Assembly (NCBI RefSeq): GCF_000404225.1 | Contig: NC_021353.1 | Span: forward strand, 806,001 to 870,000 | Reading direction: 5' to 3' | DNA: 64,000 bases | Source of the DNA: Candidatus Methanomassiliicoccus intestinalis Issoire-Mx1 | Lineage (GTDB): Archaea; Thermoplasmatota; Thermoplasmata; Methanomassiliicoccales; Methanomassiliicoccaceae | In this document: positions 16,625-25,647 of the stretch, piece by piece | Layout of the letters: the number at the start of each line of letters is the position of its first letter | Position numbering within the stretch: position 1 is the stretch's first letter | The notes under the pieces: model-generated | What the model was told of the DNA's origin: nothing | Databases searched by the model: none | Seen by the model: the letters and a program-made list of their open reading frames with translations, nothing else | Translations under genes and position numbers: made by a program

Positions 16625-18556
16625 ATGGATCTCAAGACATTTATCAAGAAGAATCTATTGTTTGTAGCGATCATCATATTTGTAACTTTATTCATGTATG
16701 TTTTTGGATCTGAAAATGTACTGATCGGTGTAATGATGATCACCGCAGCTTTGATGATGCTTTCCAAAAATCTAACTGGAAAGCCTTTTAAAAGCCTTGC
16801 TGGACTGATCGGGATAAATGTCACTCTGGGAGTAGGGTCGTTTTTAGCATATCTCAACCCCTGGCTTGGTCTTGTAACGAATTTTACAGTTGTTTTCATT
16901 GTAACTTTTGTTTTGATGCACGACATAAAGTCACCGGTACAATTTCCATTCTTACTGGGGTACGCTTTTATCCTGGCATTTCCGGTGCCTGTCGAGGAAT
17001 TTCCGCTTCGTCTTTTATCCCTGATAGTTGGATCAATTTTTATTGTAGTGCTCAACGTAGTTGTCAATCGCAACAGGCTTGCAATGAGTTGCCATGCGGG
17101 CATCTCAGGTCTGTTCTCTGAGATAAAATCACTCTTAGAAAAATTCCTCAACGGCGAAGAAGTTAATTCAAACACTCTTATCGAAAAAGCTAAACTTGTA
17201 AACTCTGCTGTTTATGACCGTCTGGAAGAAAAATATTATACATCCCCAGGGAGCAGATCGGCAATTAATCTTGCAATCTCTGCAGAAGAACTTGGAAAAG
17301 CTGTCATAGATGGAGATGATGAAGAACAAGATCTTAGAGACCTACTTCCTGTATTAGATGACCTCATCAGTTATCAAGAATTGAAAATTCCGCTTGAGCA
17401 GGTCCATAACAGCATAATGCAGTATTTAGATAATCACAGGTCTGCGGACTACGAAGTCCTATCAAGCCTGAGGATTATCGATTATGAGCTGGATATTCTT
17501 GTCAAGTCTGATAAAGAATCATTGATTAAATATACTGATTCTGAACAAATTCCTAAAAGCTTCAGAATGAAGACATTATTTAAGGAGAATTTTAGAAGAG
17601 ATTCTCTAAAGTTCAGTTTTGCTTTCCGTGTAGCGTTACTGCTGGCACTATGGGAGTTTATAGGTGACTACTATAACCTTGAAAATGCTAAATGGCTGGC
17701 ATTTACTACAGTAGCTGTAGTACAGCCATATCTTGAAGCGACAGCTAGTAAATCACTAATGAGAGTAAAGGGAACGTTGGTGGGAGTGGCAATATTTACG
17801 GTATTAGCATACTTCATCTTGATAGAGAACCCATCGCTTACACCAGCAGTACTGATGATCATATCATATCTATACAGTATCCTTGATCCAAAGAGGTACG
17901 ATGTGATGATGGTCTTCATAACCCTGATGGCTTTAATGACTGCATCAATGGTATTCCCTACAGAAACGTCAATCATAGAACGTCTTGTATATATCTTGCT
18001 GGGCATCGGTGCAGCTATGGTGGGAAGCCGTATTATTTTCCCATACAGGCTTAAAGATGAAAATATTGAACTGTCTGGAAGATACATTTCAATCAGCAAA
18101 AGCCAGATTAGAGAATTGAGAAATGTGGCATCTGGCACAGTTGATGATGTGAAGAGCGCTGCACTCACACTCACAGCCCACACAATCGCTGAGAAAATCA
18201 AGGTCAATAATGATCAAGATAATGACGATCTTGTAGACAGGTTGATGACAAAACAGACTGAAGTAACGAATCAATGTTCCATTCTCCGGCAGATACTGAT
18301 ATCTACTCCAGATGATGGAAGTGTTAAGGATACTAAAAAAATGGTCGTGAAGGTCATCGATACATTCGGCTCTAATGGAAAAGAATCAATTCCAAAAGAT
18401 ATCTCTCCTTTCTTAGATGGTTTGACTACGCATGGAAGTGAATATATGAAGATGGTATTGAATGTGCTCAGGCTTCAGCGTGAAAGTGAAAATATGTTCA
18501 TCGAGCTAACTTCACACAATGAAGACACACCTACAATAAATGCTGTGGCAGCTTAA
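16625..18556 (+). CDS. FUSC-family membrane protein (aromatic acid exporter-like)
   Basis: About 643 residues. Two sets of about five or six membrane helices (roughly residues 10-150 and 340-480) each followed by a long cytoplasmic helical domain, the plan of fusaric-acid-resistance/YccS-like proteins. The second set contains FAFRVALLLALWEFIGDY and AFTTVAVVQPYLEAT, typical of the FUSC_2 domain. A TTATATA box at 16592-16598 predicts transcription from about 16620, which favours ATG 16625 over ATG 16613 or TTG 16604. Likely an efflux carrier; substrate unknown. Confidence 0.75.
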   Translation: MDLKTFIKKNLLFVAIIIFVTLFMYVFGSENVLIGVMMITAALMMLSKNLTGKPFKSLAGLIGINVTLGVGSFLAYLNPWLGLVTNFTVVFIVTFVLMHDIKSPVQFPFLLGYAFILAFPVPVEEFPLRLLSLIVGSIFIVVLNVVVNRNRLAMSCHAGISGLFSEIKSLLEKFLNGEEVNSNTLIEKAKLVNSAVYDRLEEKYYTSPGSRSAINLAISAEELGKAVIDGDDEEQDLRDLLPVLDDLISYQELKIPLEQVHNSIMQYLDNHRSADYEVLSSLRIIDYELDILVKSDKESLIKYTDSEQIPKSFRMKTLFKENFRRDSLKFSFAFRVALLLALWEFIGDYYNLENAKWLAFTTVAVVQPYLEATASKSLMRVKGTLVGVAIFTVLAYFILIENPSLTPAVLMIISYLYSILDPKRYDVMMVFITLMALMTASMVFPTETSIIERLVYILLGIGAAMVGSRIIFPYRLKDENIELSGRYISISKSQIRELRNVASGTVDDVKSAALTLTAHTIAEKIKVNNDQDNDDLVDRLMTKQTEVTNQCSILRQILISTPDDGSVKDTKKMVVKVIDTFGSNGKESIPKDISPFLDGLTTHGSEYMKMVLNVLRLQRESENMFIELTSHNEDTPTINAVAA

Positions 18557-18611
18557 GCTGCGCAGCTTCTTATTTTTATATCCAAAAAATTTTATTAAGT
18601 CTTCTTTTATC

Positions 18612-19376
18612 ATGCATTATATGCTGCTTGATTCTCTTGAATCTGTGATAAAAAAAATCCCATCACCGCAAGCTGTGATGTTTTCAGGGGGTTTAGATTG
18701 TGGAGTTCTTTCTGCACTCTCTAAAAAATACTTCACGCCAAAATTATACACAGTAGGAATAGAAAACTCACATGATCTTATCGCTGGAGAACAGGGGGCT
18801 CAGGAAATCGGACTTCCATGGACTGGAATAGTCATTACGGATGAGCTTATTCTTGAAGAATGCTGTAAAGTTCTGAAGATTGTCGATCTTTCTCCATTAG
18901 AACTCTCTTATGAACTGCCGCTTCAGATATTGGCTTCAAGAATTGATGAAGAAAATTTGATAAGCGGCCAGGGAGCAGACGAACTTTTTGGAGGTTACAA
19001 CCGTTACTCAGAAATGTCAATCAGTGAAGCTGAATCATCATCTAAGAACGATTATGAGCGGCTTTTTACAAACATCATGCTCAAGGAGGATCTGATTGCT
19101 TCAGCATACTGCAAAACGTTGTGGAGACCATTCTTAAATGAGCGAGTAGCCGAGGTAGCTCTGTCCATTCCTATGTCTGATAAGATATCGGGAGGAGTAA
19201 ATAAGATCCCTCTTAGAATTTTGGCTGAGGAGCTTGGGTTAAAAACTATCGCTTCAAGAAAGAAAAAGGCGGCACAATATGGTTCAGGAATCATGAAATC
19301 TTTAAAATCCTGCTCCAAAAAGAACAATCAAACATTGGATGAGTATATCTCTTCGTTAAAAAAAGAGAATATTTGA
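18612..19376 (+). CDS. Asparagine-synthase-like PP-loop ATPase without glutaminase domain
   Basis: 254 residues from ATG 18612 (ATG 18621 also possible); a TTTTATAT box about 30 bases upstream fits either. The PP-loop MFSGGLDCGVLSAL and SGQGADELFGGY match the synthetase half of asparagine synthetase B. The N-terminal class II amidotransferase half is missing, so it must use free ammonia, another ammonia source, or a different substrate. It starts a same-strand run of seven genes. Confidence 0.8.
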   Translation: MHYMLLDSLESVIKKIPSPQAVMFSGGLDCGVLSALSKKYFTPKLYTVGIENSHDLIAGEQGAQEIGLPWTGIVITDELILEECCKVLKIVDLSPLELSYELPLQILASRIDEENLISGQGADELFGGYNRYSEMSISEAESSSKNDYERLFTNIMLKEDLIASAYCKTLWRPFLNERVAEVALSIPMSDKISGGVNKIPLRILAEELGLKTIASRKKKAAQYGSGIMKSLKSCSKKNNQTLDEYISSLKKENI

Positions 19377-19413
19377 TCGCAACATAATTATGCAAAATAC
19401 GAAATAGGCTTTT

Positions 19414-20685
19414 GTGGACCGCAGAGAAGTTCTCGAATGGCTTTTTGCACAGGAAGCCTCAGGCATAAAGTTTGGGTTAGAAAACACTAAAGAACTTTTG
19501 AAACGCATGGGTAACCCTCATGAAAAGTTTAAATCGGTTCATATTGCCGGAACCAATGGCAAAGGCTCAGTAAGTGCAATGACTGAATCTGTTTTACGTG
19601 AATCTGGATATATTACAGGGCTTTATACGTCTCCTCATCTGGTAGATTTCAGCGAAAGAATACGCGTGTGTGGGAAAAAAATTTCAGACAGTGAGTTTCT
19701 TGAGTTGGCTAAAGATGTCAAATATCATGCTGATAAAATGTTGAGTGAATCTAAAAAATTGACATTTTTTGAACTTACTACTGCAATTGCCTTTGCGCAC
19801 TTTGCTAGATGTGGGGTAGAGATTGCAGTAATTGAAGTTGGGATGGGTGGTAGATTGGACTCTACAAACGTCATCTCGCCAGAAGTTTGTGCAATTACAC
19901 CTATTAGTATGGAACATGCAGAGTTTCTAGGAGACACACTTGCTAAAATTGCTGCAGAGAAGGCAGGAATAATCAAACCAGGAATTCCCGTAGTATGTTC
20001 TAAACAGCCTGATGATGTTATAAAAGTCATAAGATCTAAAACGGACATGCTCATAGTGGCAGGAGAGAACTCAAAATTCGAGATAATATCTTCTGACTCT
20101 AATGGGACTGAGATATTTTCTGACGCCGTGGGGATGAACCTTTCAGTACCACTTATTGGGTCTTATCAGGGGGATAATTGTGCTTTAGCAGTTATCATGC
20201 TAAGAGAACTGATGAATCGCGGATTTTACATCCCAGATGAAGCTTTTCTCCGAGGTCTCCAGAACACCAAATGGCCAGGCAGATTGGAGACTGTTTCTTT
20301 TAATCCCAGGATCATAATTGATTGCACTCATACTCCTGCTGGAGCTGAAGTCGTAGCATCTGAAGTGAAAAGAATATTTGGTAACGTTATTTTGATCTTT
20401 GGAATTCTTAAGGATAAGGATGTAAAGGCCGTAGCAGAGAAGTTTGGGGCAATTTCTGAGAAGGCTTTCATAGTCACGCCTGATTCGAAAAGAGCCCTCT
20501 CTGCAGAACAGGCTTCTAAATATTTTGAACCATATACAAAAGTACAGATCTGCCCTTCTTTGAAATGCGCCATATCAGCTGCAAAAGAAAATGCAGGCTC
20601 TAACGGAACTATATTGATAACTGGATCATTGTATATGGCAGGTGAAGCTATGGAGGTGCTCAATGTCTCAGAAAGTATCTTGTGA
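19414..20685 (+). CDS. folC: Folylpolyglutamate/dihydrofolate synthase (Mur ligase family)
   Basis: 423 residues starting at GTG. Mur-ligase ATP loop AGTNGKGSVSAM near residue 46, the SPHLVDFSERIRV pterin-site segment, VIEVGMGGRLDSTNV and a C-terminal ligase domain with DCTHTPAGAE are present. The family adds glutamate to folate-type cofactors. In a methanogen the acceptor could be folate, used with SHMT, or a methanopterin-type compound. The 3' end overlaps nth by 23 bases. Confidence 0.88.
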   Translation: MDRREVLEWLFAQEASGIKFGLENTKELLKRMGNPHEKFKSVHIAGTNGKGSVSAMTESVLRESGYITGLYTSPHLVDFSERIRVCGKKISDSEFLELAKDVKYHADKMLSESKKLTFFELTTAIAFAHFARCGVEIAVIEVGMGGRLDSTNVISPEVCAITPISMEHAEFLGDTLAKIAAEKAGIIKPGIPVVCSKQPDDVIKVIRSKTDMLIVAGENSKFEIISSDSNGTEIFSDAVGMNLSVPLIGSYQGDNCALAVIMLRELMNRGFYIPDEAFLRGLQNTKWPGRLETVSFNPRIIIDCTHTPAGAEVVASEVKRIFGNVILIFGILKDKDVKAVAEKFGAISEKAFIVTPDSKRALSAEQASKYFEPYTKVQICPSLKCAISAAKENAGSNGTILITGSLYMAGEAMEVLNVSESIL

Positions 20686-21319
20686 AGTTTTAGACCGTCT
20701 TACAAAACTATTCGAAGGAACGGAATCTCCAACGGCATTAGCTAAAACCCCTACTTGGAATGCTACACCATTTACTGTTCTCATATCTACAGTACTGTCT
20801 CAGCGAAACCGGGATGAGATTACGTATGCTGCATCTGAAAGACTATTCAAGAAATATCCCACACCGGAAACACTTGTGGATGCTGATCTTGATGATGTGA
20901 ATGATATAATCAGCAACGTTAATTTCCATTTCAATAAAGCTAAGGCGATTAAAGAGATTTCTAGAATATTGTGTGAAGACTACAACAGCGAGGTTCCGAA
21001 AGATATCAATGAACTCGTAAAGCTTCCAATGGTAGGGAGGAAAACCGCCAATTGTCTTCTTGGATATGCATATAGAATAGATTCAATCTGTGTTGACACT
21101 CATGTCCATAGAATCTCTAACAGGATTGGAATTGTAGATTCTAAGACACCTGAAGAAACTGAAATGCAGCTTCAGACTGCTGTACCTAGAGATCGATGGC
21201 TGGAAATTAACGATCTATTTGTGAGATTTGGGCAGGAAATCTGCACTCCTCAAAGACCTAAACATCAAATATGTCCTTTGAAAGATCTGTGCAGAGAATT
21301 TAGAAACGAATCTGAGTGA
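20663..21319 (+). CDS. nth: Endonuclease III (DNA glycosylase/AP lyase)
   Basis: 218 residues from the ATG at 20663, which has GGAGGTG just upstream inside folC; an upstream in-frame start lacks such a site. Helix-hairpin-helix LPMVGRKTANCLL with the catalytic lysine, the catalytic aspartate in VDTHVHR, and a C-terminal cysteine cluster (C near 196, then CPLKDLC) for the 4Fe-4S cluster. It removes oxidised pyrimidines in base excision repair. Endonuclease IV is also encoded in this window. Confidence 0.93.
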   Translation: MSQKVSCEVLDRLTKLFEGTESPTALAKTPTWNATPFTVLISTVLSQRNRDEITYAASERLFKKYPTPETLVDADLDDVNDIISNVNFHFNKAKAIKEISRILCEDYNSEVPKDINELVKLPMVGRKTANCLLGYAYRIDSICVDTHVHRISNRIGIVDSKTPEETEMQLQTAVPRDRWLEINDLFVRFGQEICTPQRPKHQICPLKDLCREFRNESE

Positions 21320-21325
21320 GATCTT

Positions 21326-24300
21326 ATGGGTATAGATATTAGAGTTACAGATATTGGTGAATATATAACTCAGAATAGTTGTGCTATAAAATTTAAGCTC
21401 CGTGCTGACAAGACATCCACAGAGGCTAATTTTCCGTACTATCACCTTGTAAGAAGTCCTATAAACCCAATATTAGTTGAAGCTGGAAGATCCGCAGAAG
21501 AAAAAGTTTCAGATATTTTAAAAAATAAATATAATATTGAATTTCTTGGTTGCACAAGTAAATCTCGAGGAGTAGAATATACAGATTGGGATTCTTTCAT
21601 AGATTATCTGGAAAATGCTAGAGAATCTAAAGACGTTTTCATGAGAGAAGTTGAAATATGTTCTGATGAGGGAGCGTTTACATTACACGGTCAAATGGAT
21701 TTTGTTATTTTGAGATGGATTTCTGGTAATCCAGTTATACGAATTTTGGAGTGTAAATCCAGTAGGAAAGACAAGACTTATCATAGAATCCAGCTTGCTT
21801 CATATGTATTGATGATCAAACAGAAATTTGCAGAAGGAGTTGTAATTGGCGGAGTTAAAAGGGATGTCGTGATTGAATGCGCAGTTGTAAGGGTAGAAGG
21901 ACATGCTGGAGTTCAAGATCCTTTTGAAGTTCCGTCTTTGAACCTTGAAAATGAAATGCTTGATCTGAGGGAGTTAGTTGATATAAATGGCCCTCTCTAT
22001 GCAGCATATATCTCAGATTACAGTCATATTGATTACCATTTAGGATCTAAATGTAGTATGTGCACTCATTCTGCGATCTGTGCTGCAGAGAACATAAGAA
22101 AAAGGAAAATAGAGTTGCTTGGTCTTTCTATCTCGGAAAACAGAGCACTAAAGCAGTCAGATATACACACCCTCGATGACATCATGAGCATGCCTCTGGA
22201 AAAATCCGAAGAACTCCGAATGTGCCCAGCTTTTAAAAGTAGTATTTCAAGACTAAAGCTGGATGCAGAGACAAAAATGGCCGGTTTACTGGATGGATAT
22301 GGTTATCCAGTTCAGGCGTACAACAATGGAGAGATCTCCACACTTCCAGATCATGTTCAAGGAGAAAGCAGACTTATTTGTATATATCTTGATGTAGAAT
22401 GGGATCCGGTAGAAGATAGACTTCTAGGTGTAGCAGCTCACATAACAGATTCTGAAAAATACATTTATTTTGAAAAAGGAAAAAATGCTAGTCCAGATTT
22501 AATGGAGTGCGACCAATCTAGAAACAATATCAGCAGAATGAATGCAAAAGAAGTATCAGTTATAATGGAATCTGCATGGACTGACTCTTCAGACAAAAAC
22601 GATCTGAAAGAAAGAGAGCTATTGGAGAATTTTTTCTTGAGTATTTCAAACATACTCTCGGATATTGGAAATGGAACTGAAAGAGCACTTCACTTCTATG
22701 TCTGGTCCGAATCTGATATGAGACATTTCATAGACGGATGTAAAAGAGCCGGCGGTGATGTTTTGGGGAATCTAGTTGAACTGCTTGGTTGCAGGGCAGA
22801 ATGCACGCACAATCTTGAGCAGGTCATATATTCTTCCATATACAATGAGATAAAACGAAAAATATCAATTGGGAAAATTTCTCAATCATTAGCATCTGTA
22901 ACTTCACTTGGTTGGTTTGGATGGTATTTTCACTGGAATAGACAAGTCGGAAACGAAATAATTAATTTCAGGCGTTCTTTTAGACAGGATATTTTTGATC
23001 TCATAGCTAAGTTAGATGAGAAGGATGGAAAGCTGTATTCTTCTGATAACGGAAAATATTATGAAGTCAGAATTATGGCAGATTCATTGATATCTCTACC
23101 ATATTGGCATATGATGTGGGATCCAGAATCTGTCTGGAAAATCAGTGACAGCAGGGCCTATACTGCGATGACTGAATACCGGAATGCAGGAAAATCAGAC
23201 TATATTAATGGATTCATGAAGGCTAAATGTCAGGCACTAAGATGGCTAGACGAACGACTCATGCCTAAAGAAACGCAGTCTGGAAAACGACAGCCTACAT
23301 TCATCATCAGCAAGCCCCCCATCAATTTAAATGAATTAACCTGTTTAAAAGAAGAATTCAAATCAAGATACTCCATAAAACAGGCATGTTTGGATTTTCT
23401 TAAACTGGATCACAGTATGAAAGAATCCGAATGGCTATCAAATAATGCTAGACCTACATTTTCAAGGGTCATGGATGGTTCATGTATTCCTCTAAAAAAT
23501 ATAAGTTTTTCACAAAATAATAATAAAATAATAATGCATGCCCAATTAGATCTCAAGACATACGGTATCGACAATGAAAAATTTTTTGAGGTATGTGAAT
23601 TTGAAGAATCCAGTTTTGTTAGAATTATTCCATATTCTGGAAGTACTGATTCTGTTGATTATTCTTTAAGAAAAGGGGTAACCGCAATAATTAATAAAAT
23701 TGATTTTATTGTTGGAGATTTGGAAGCTTTAATATTCCCTGGCAGATCATCTAATTATATAATGAGTTCTAGAACATCTGATTTTGATGACTGTAATCTT
23801 GGGATTGTAGTATCAAGTATTTCAGACTTCACTAATGAGAAAGTCTCTAAAAGAATAGCTTCATCATCATCGCCTGTTTTTGAATGGTTTAATCCCTTAT
23901 CTCCAAAAGTCCCTCCAAAACTTCCGATACTAGCAGATGATAAATTACGATATGATCATATATTGTATGAATCTAGTAACGGAAAACTTAACACTTGCCA
24001 AAGAACTGCATGTATTGAGGGTTTGGAGTGCAGAGTGCAGTTGCTATTTGGTCCTCCTGGAACAGGAAAAACGAATACCATGGCTTATGCGACACTTCTT
24101 CGTTTGATGAAAAGTGGAGAGCACTCTATATTTTTAATTTCTGCAAATACACATACTGCAATAAATGAGCTCATATCTAGAATTAATACAATTATTGATA
24201 AATTTGTAAAAACATCAAATATGCACAATGAATACTTTTCTAAGCCTGCATTTGTGAGACTTAGTGATACGCCTGGAGAGGGAACAATCGATCCTAGAAA

Positions 24301-25306
24301 TATTGCAGCAGCAAAGGATTTCATTGCTAGTGGCAGAACGGTATTTTGTGGAACTGTGGGGCAGATAATAAAACTTTCAGATGCTATGGTTGATGAGGGA
24401 TTTTTAGTAGATTCATTAATTATTGATGAAGCTAGCATGATGATCTTTCCTCATTTCTTATCATTGGCTTCCACTCTTGATATCAATGGTGATATAATGC
24501 TTGCAGGTGATATTTTGCAATTATCTCCAATTACCTCTTATGACTGGAATAATGAGCAAAGGGAACAAATTGAGATCTTGAAGCCATATCAGAGTGCATA
24601 TGCTGCCATCAGAGGTCTCTGCCCACAATCTGGCGATTCTTTAAATTATGTGGCAAATCAATCACCCCTCACAGTTACGTATAGGATGAATGAAGAATGT
24701 ACTGATTTAATATCTGAAATATATGATGCAGAAGGTATTAATTTAATATCCGCTTCAACATCGAAATGTTATAAATCGGCTATTAATTCCTTTTCTGATC
24801 TCTGGGATGGAACGGGGGTTTATTTGATAGTTCACGATGAACACGAATCAAAGAAATACAATCCTTATGAGGTATCAATTATTCAGGATATCTTAAGATA
24901 TAAAGATGAAAAAGAAGACGCGGCTGTGATTACACCGCACAGAGCGCAGAAAAGTGCATTGAAGAGATCTCTTGGAGATGTAATTCCAATTGACACTGTG
25001 GAACGGTTTCAAGGAGGGCAGTGTAGTACTATAATTGTATCTGGAACGCAGAGCGATGCTACTGAAATTAGTGGAAATGCAGAGTTTATATTAGATCTCA
25101 ATCGTACGAATGTTATTTTTTCCAGAGCCAAGAACCGTTTGATCGTTGTATGTTCAAAGAATCTATTAAACAGCGTACCTTCTGAAGCTGAGGAATATGA
25201 GAATTCTATACTTTGGAAAAAGTTAAGATCCTTCTGCAGCACAACAGTATTTAAATGTGAGTATAAAGGGCACTGTGTAGAAGTGAGAATACCGCCGTTA
25301 GTTTAA
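21326..25306 (+). CDS. Large nuclease-helicase: Cas4/RecB-like nuclease, RNase H-like domain and SF1B (Dna2/UPF1-like) helicase
   Basis: 1326 residues. Residues about 110-150 carry a PD-(D/E)XK nuclease core (GQMDFV, then ECKSS), with cysteines near 245-252 (CSMC, IC) that suggest an Fe-S-stabilised Cas4/Dna2-type nuclease. Residues about 345-470 resemble the TM0106-type RNase H-like fold (YLDVEWDPVEDR). The helicase part begins with FGPPGTGKTNT near 908, then IIDEASMM near 1035, and ends with VERFQGGQ and NVIFSRAKNRLIVV. The plan matches TM0106-family helicase-nucleases. It follows nth by six bases, suggesting a repair role. Not a CRISPR gene by context. Confidence 0.8.
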   Translation: MGIDIRVTDIGEYITQNSCAIKFKLRADKTSTEANFPYYHLVRSPINPILVEAGRSAEEKVSDILKNKYNIEFLGCTSKSRGVEYTDWDSFIDYLENARESKDVFMREVEICSDEGAFTLHGQMDFVILRWISGNPVIRILECKSSRKDKTYHRIQLASYVLMIKQKFAEGVVIGGVKRDVVIECAVVRVEGHAGVQDPFEVPSLNLENEMLDLRELVDINGPLYAAYISDYSHIDYHLGSKCSMCTHSAICAAENIRKRKIELLGLSISENRALKQSDIHTLDDIMSMPLEKSEELRMCPAFKSSISRLKLDAETKMAGLLDGYGYPVQAYNNGEISTLPDHVQGESRLICIYLDVEWDPVEDRLLGVAAHITDSEKYIYFEKGKNASPDLMECDQSRNNISRMNAKEVSVIMESAWTDSSDKNDLKERELLENFFLSISNILSDIGNGTERALHFYVWSESDMRHFIDGCKRAGGDVLGNLVELLGCRAECTHNLEQVIYSSIYNEIKRKISIGKISQSLASVTSLGWFGWYFHWNRQVGNEIINFRRSFRQDIFDLIAKLDEKDGKLYSSDNGKYYEVRIMADSLISLPYWHMMWDPESVWKISDSRAYTAMTEYRNAGKSDYINGFMKAKCQALRWLDERLMPKETQSGKRQPTFIISKPPINLNELTCLKEEFKSRYSIKQACLDFLKLDHSMKESEWLSNNARPTFSRVMDGSCIPLKNISFSQNNNKIIMHAQLDLKTYGIDNEKFFEVCEFEESSFVRIIPYSGSTDSVDYSLRKGVTAIINKIDFIVGDLEALIFPGRSSNYIMSSRTSDFDDCNLGIVVSSISDFTNEKVSKRIASSSSPVFEWFNPLSPKVPPKLPILADDKLRYDHILYESSNGKLNTCQRTACIEGLECRVQLLFGPPGTGKTNTMAYATLLRLMKSGEHSIFLISANTHTAINELISRINTIIDKFVKTSNMHNEYFSKPAFVRLSDTPGEGTIDPRNIAAAKDFIASGRTVFCGTVGQIIKLSDAMVDEGFLVDSLIIDEASMMIFPHFLSLASTLDINGDIMLAGDILQLSPITSYDWNNEQREQIEILKPYQSAYAAIRGLCPQSGDSLNYVANQSPLTVTYRMNEECTDLISEIYDAEGINLISASTSKCYKSAINSFSDLWDGTGVYLIVHDEHESKKYNPYEVSIIQDILRYKDEKEDAAVITPHRAQKSALKRSLGDVIPIDTVERFQGGQCSTIIVSGTQSDATEISGNAEFILDLNRTNVIFSRAKNRLIVVCSKNLLNSVPSEAEEYENSILWKKLRSFCSTTVFKCEYKGHCVEVRIPPLV

Positions 25307-25307
25307 A

Positions 25308-25607
25308 GTGAGAGTTCGGCAATTATTATGTTTAATGCATATAGTATTCTATATACTGATAATCTATCTCATCTTGAATCTCGTATCCCTGTTAATGTAC
25401 AGGTCTGATAAAGATAAAGCAATAAATAATCAATATAGAACATCTGAGAGTACCTTGCTTTTAGCGGCTCTGATCGGGCCGTTTGGTGCTTACGCAGGTA
25501 TGAGAAGATATCACCATAAAACAAGGAAGCTGAAATTTAAATTGGTTTTTGTTTTCATGGCTTTACATATAATAATCGCGGCTCTTGTCATTTTTGAATT
25601 TATGTAA
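25308..25607 (+). CDS. DUF1294 small membrane protein
   Basis: 99 residues from a GTG placed one base after the helicase stop; ATG 25335 is an alternative start. Two or three membrane segments with the DUF1294 core: MYRSDKDKAINNQYRTSES, then LIGPFGAYAGMRRYHHKTRK. Function unknown in all organisms. Its end overlaps nothing; cbiP begins 40 bases on with its own ribosome site. Confidence 0.75.
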   Translation: MRVRQLLCLMHIVFYILIIYLILNLVSLLMYRSDKDKAINNQYRTSESTLLLAALIGPFGAYAGMRRYHHKTRKLKFKLVFVFMALHIIIAALVIFEFM

Positions 25608-25647
25608 TGGGCTCTGTTATAACTCAATACTTGTGGAGAGAAAACAT

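Noticed and set aside
21326..22100. Cas4-like nuclease as a sign of a CRISPR system
   Set aside because: It is part of a much larger helicase; no repeats, Cas1, Cas2 or other cas genes are nearby.
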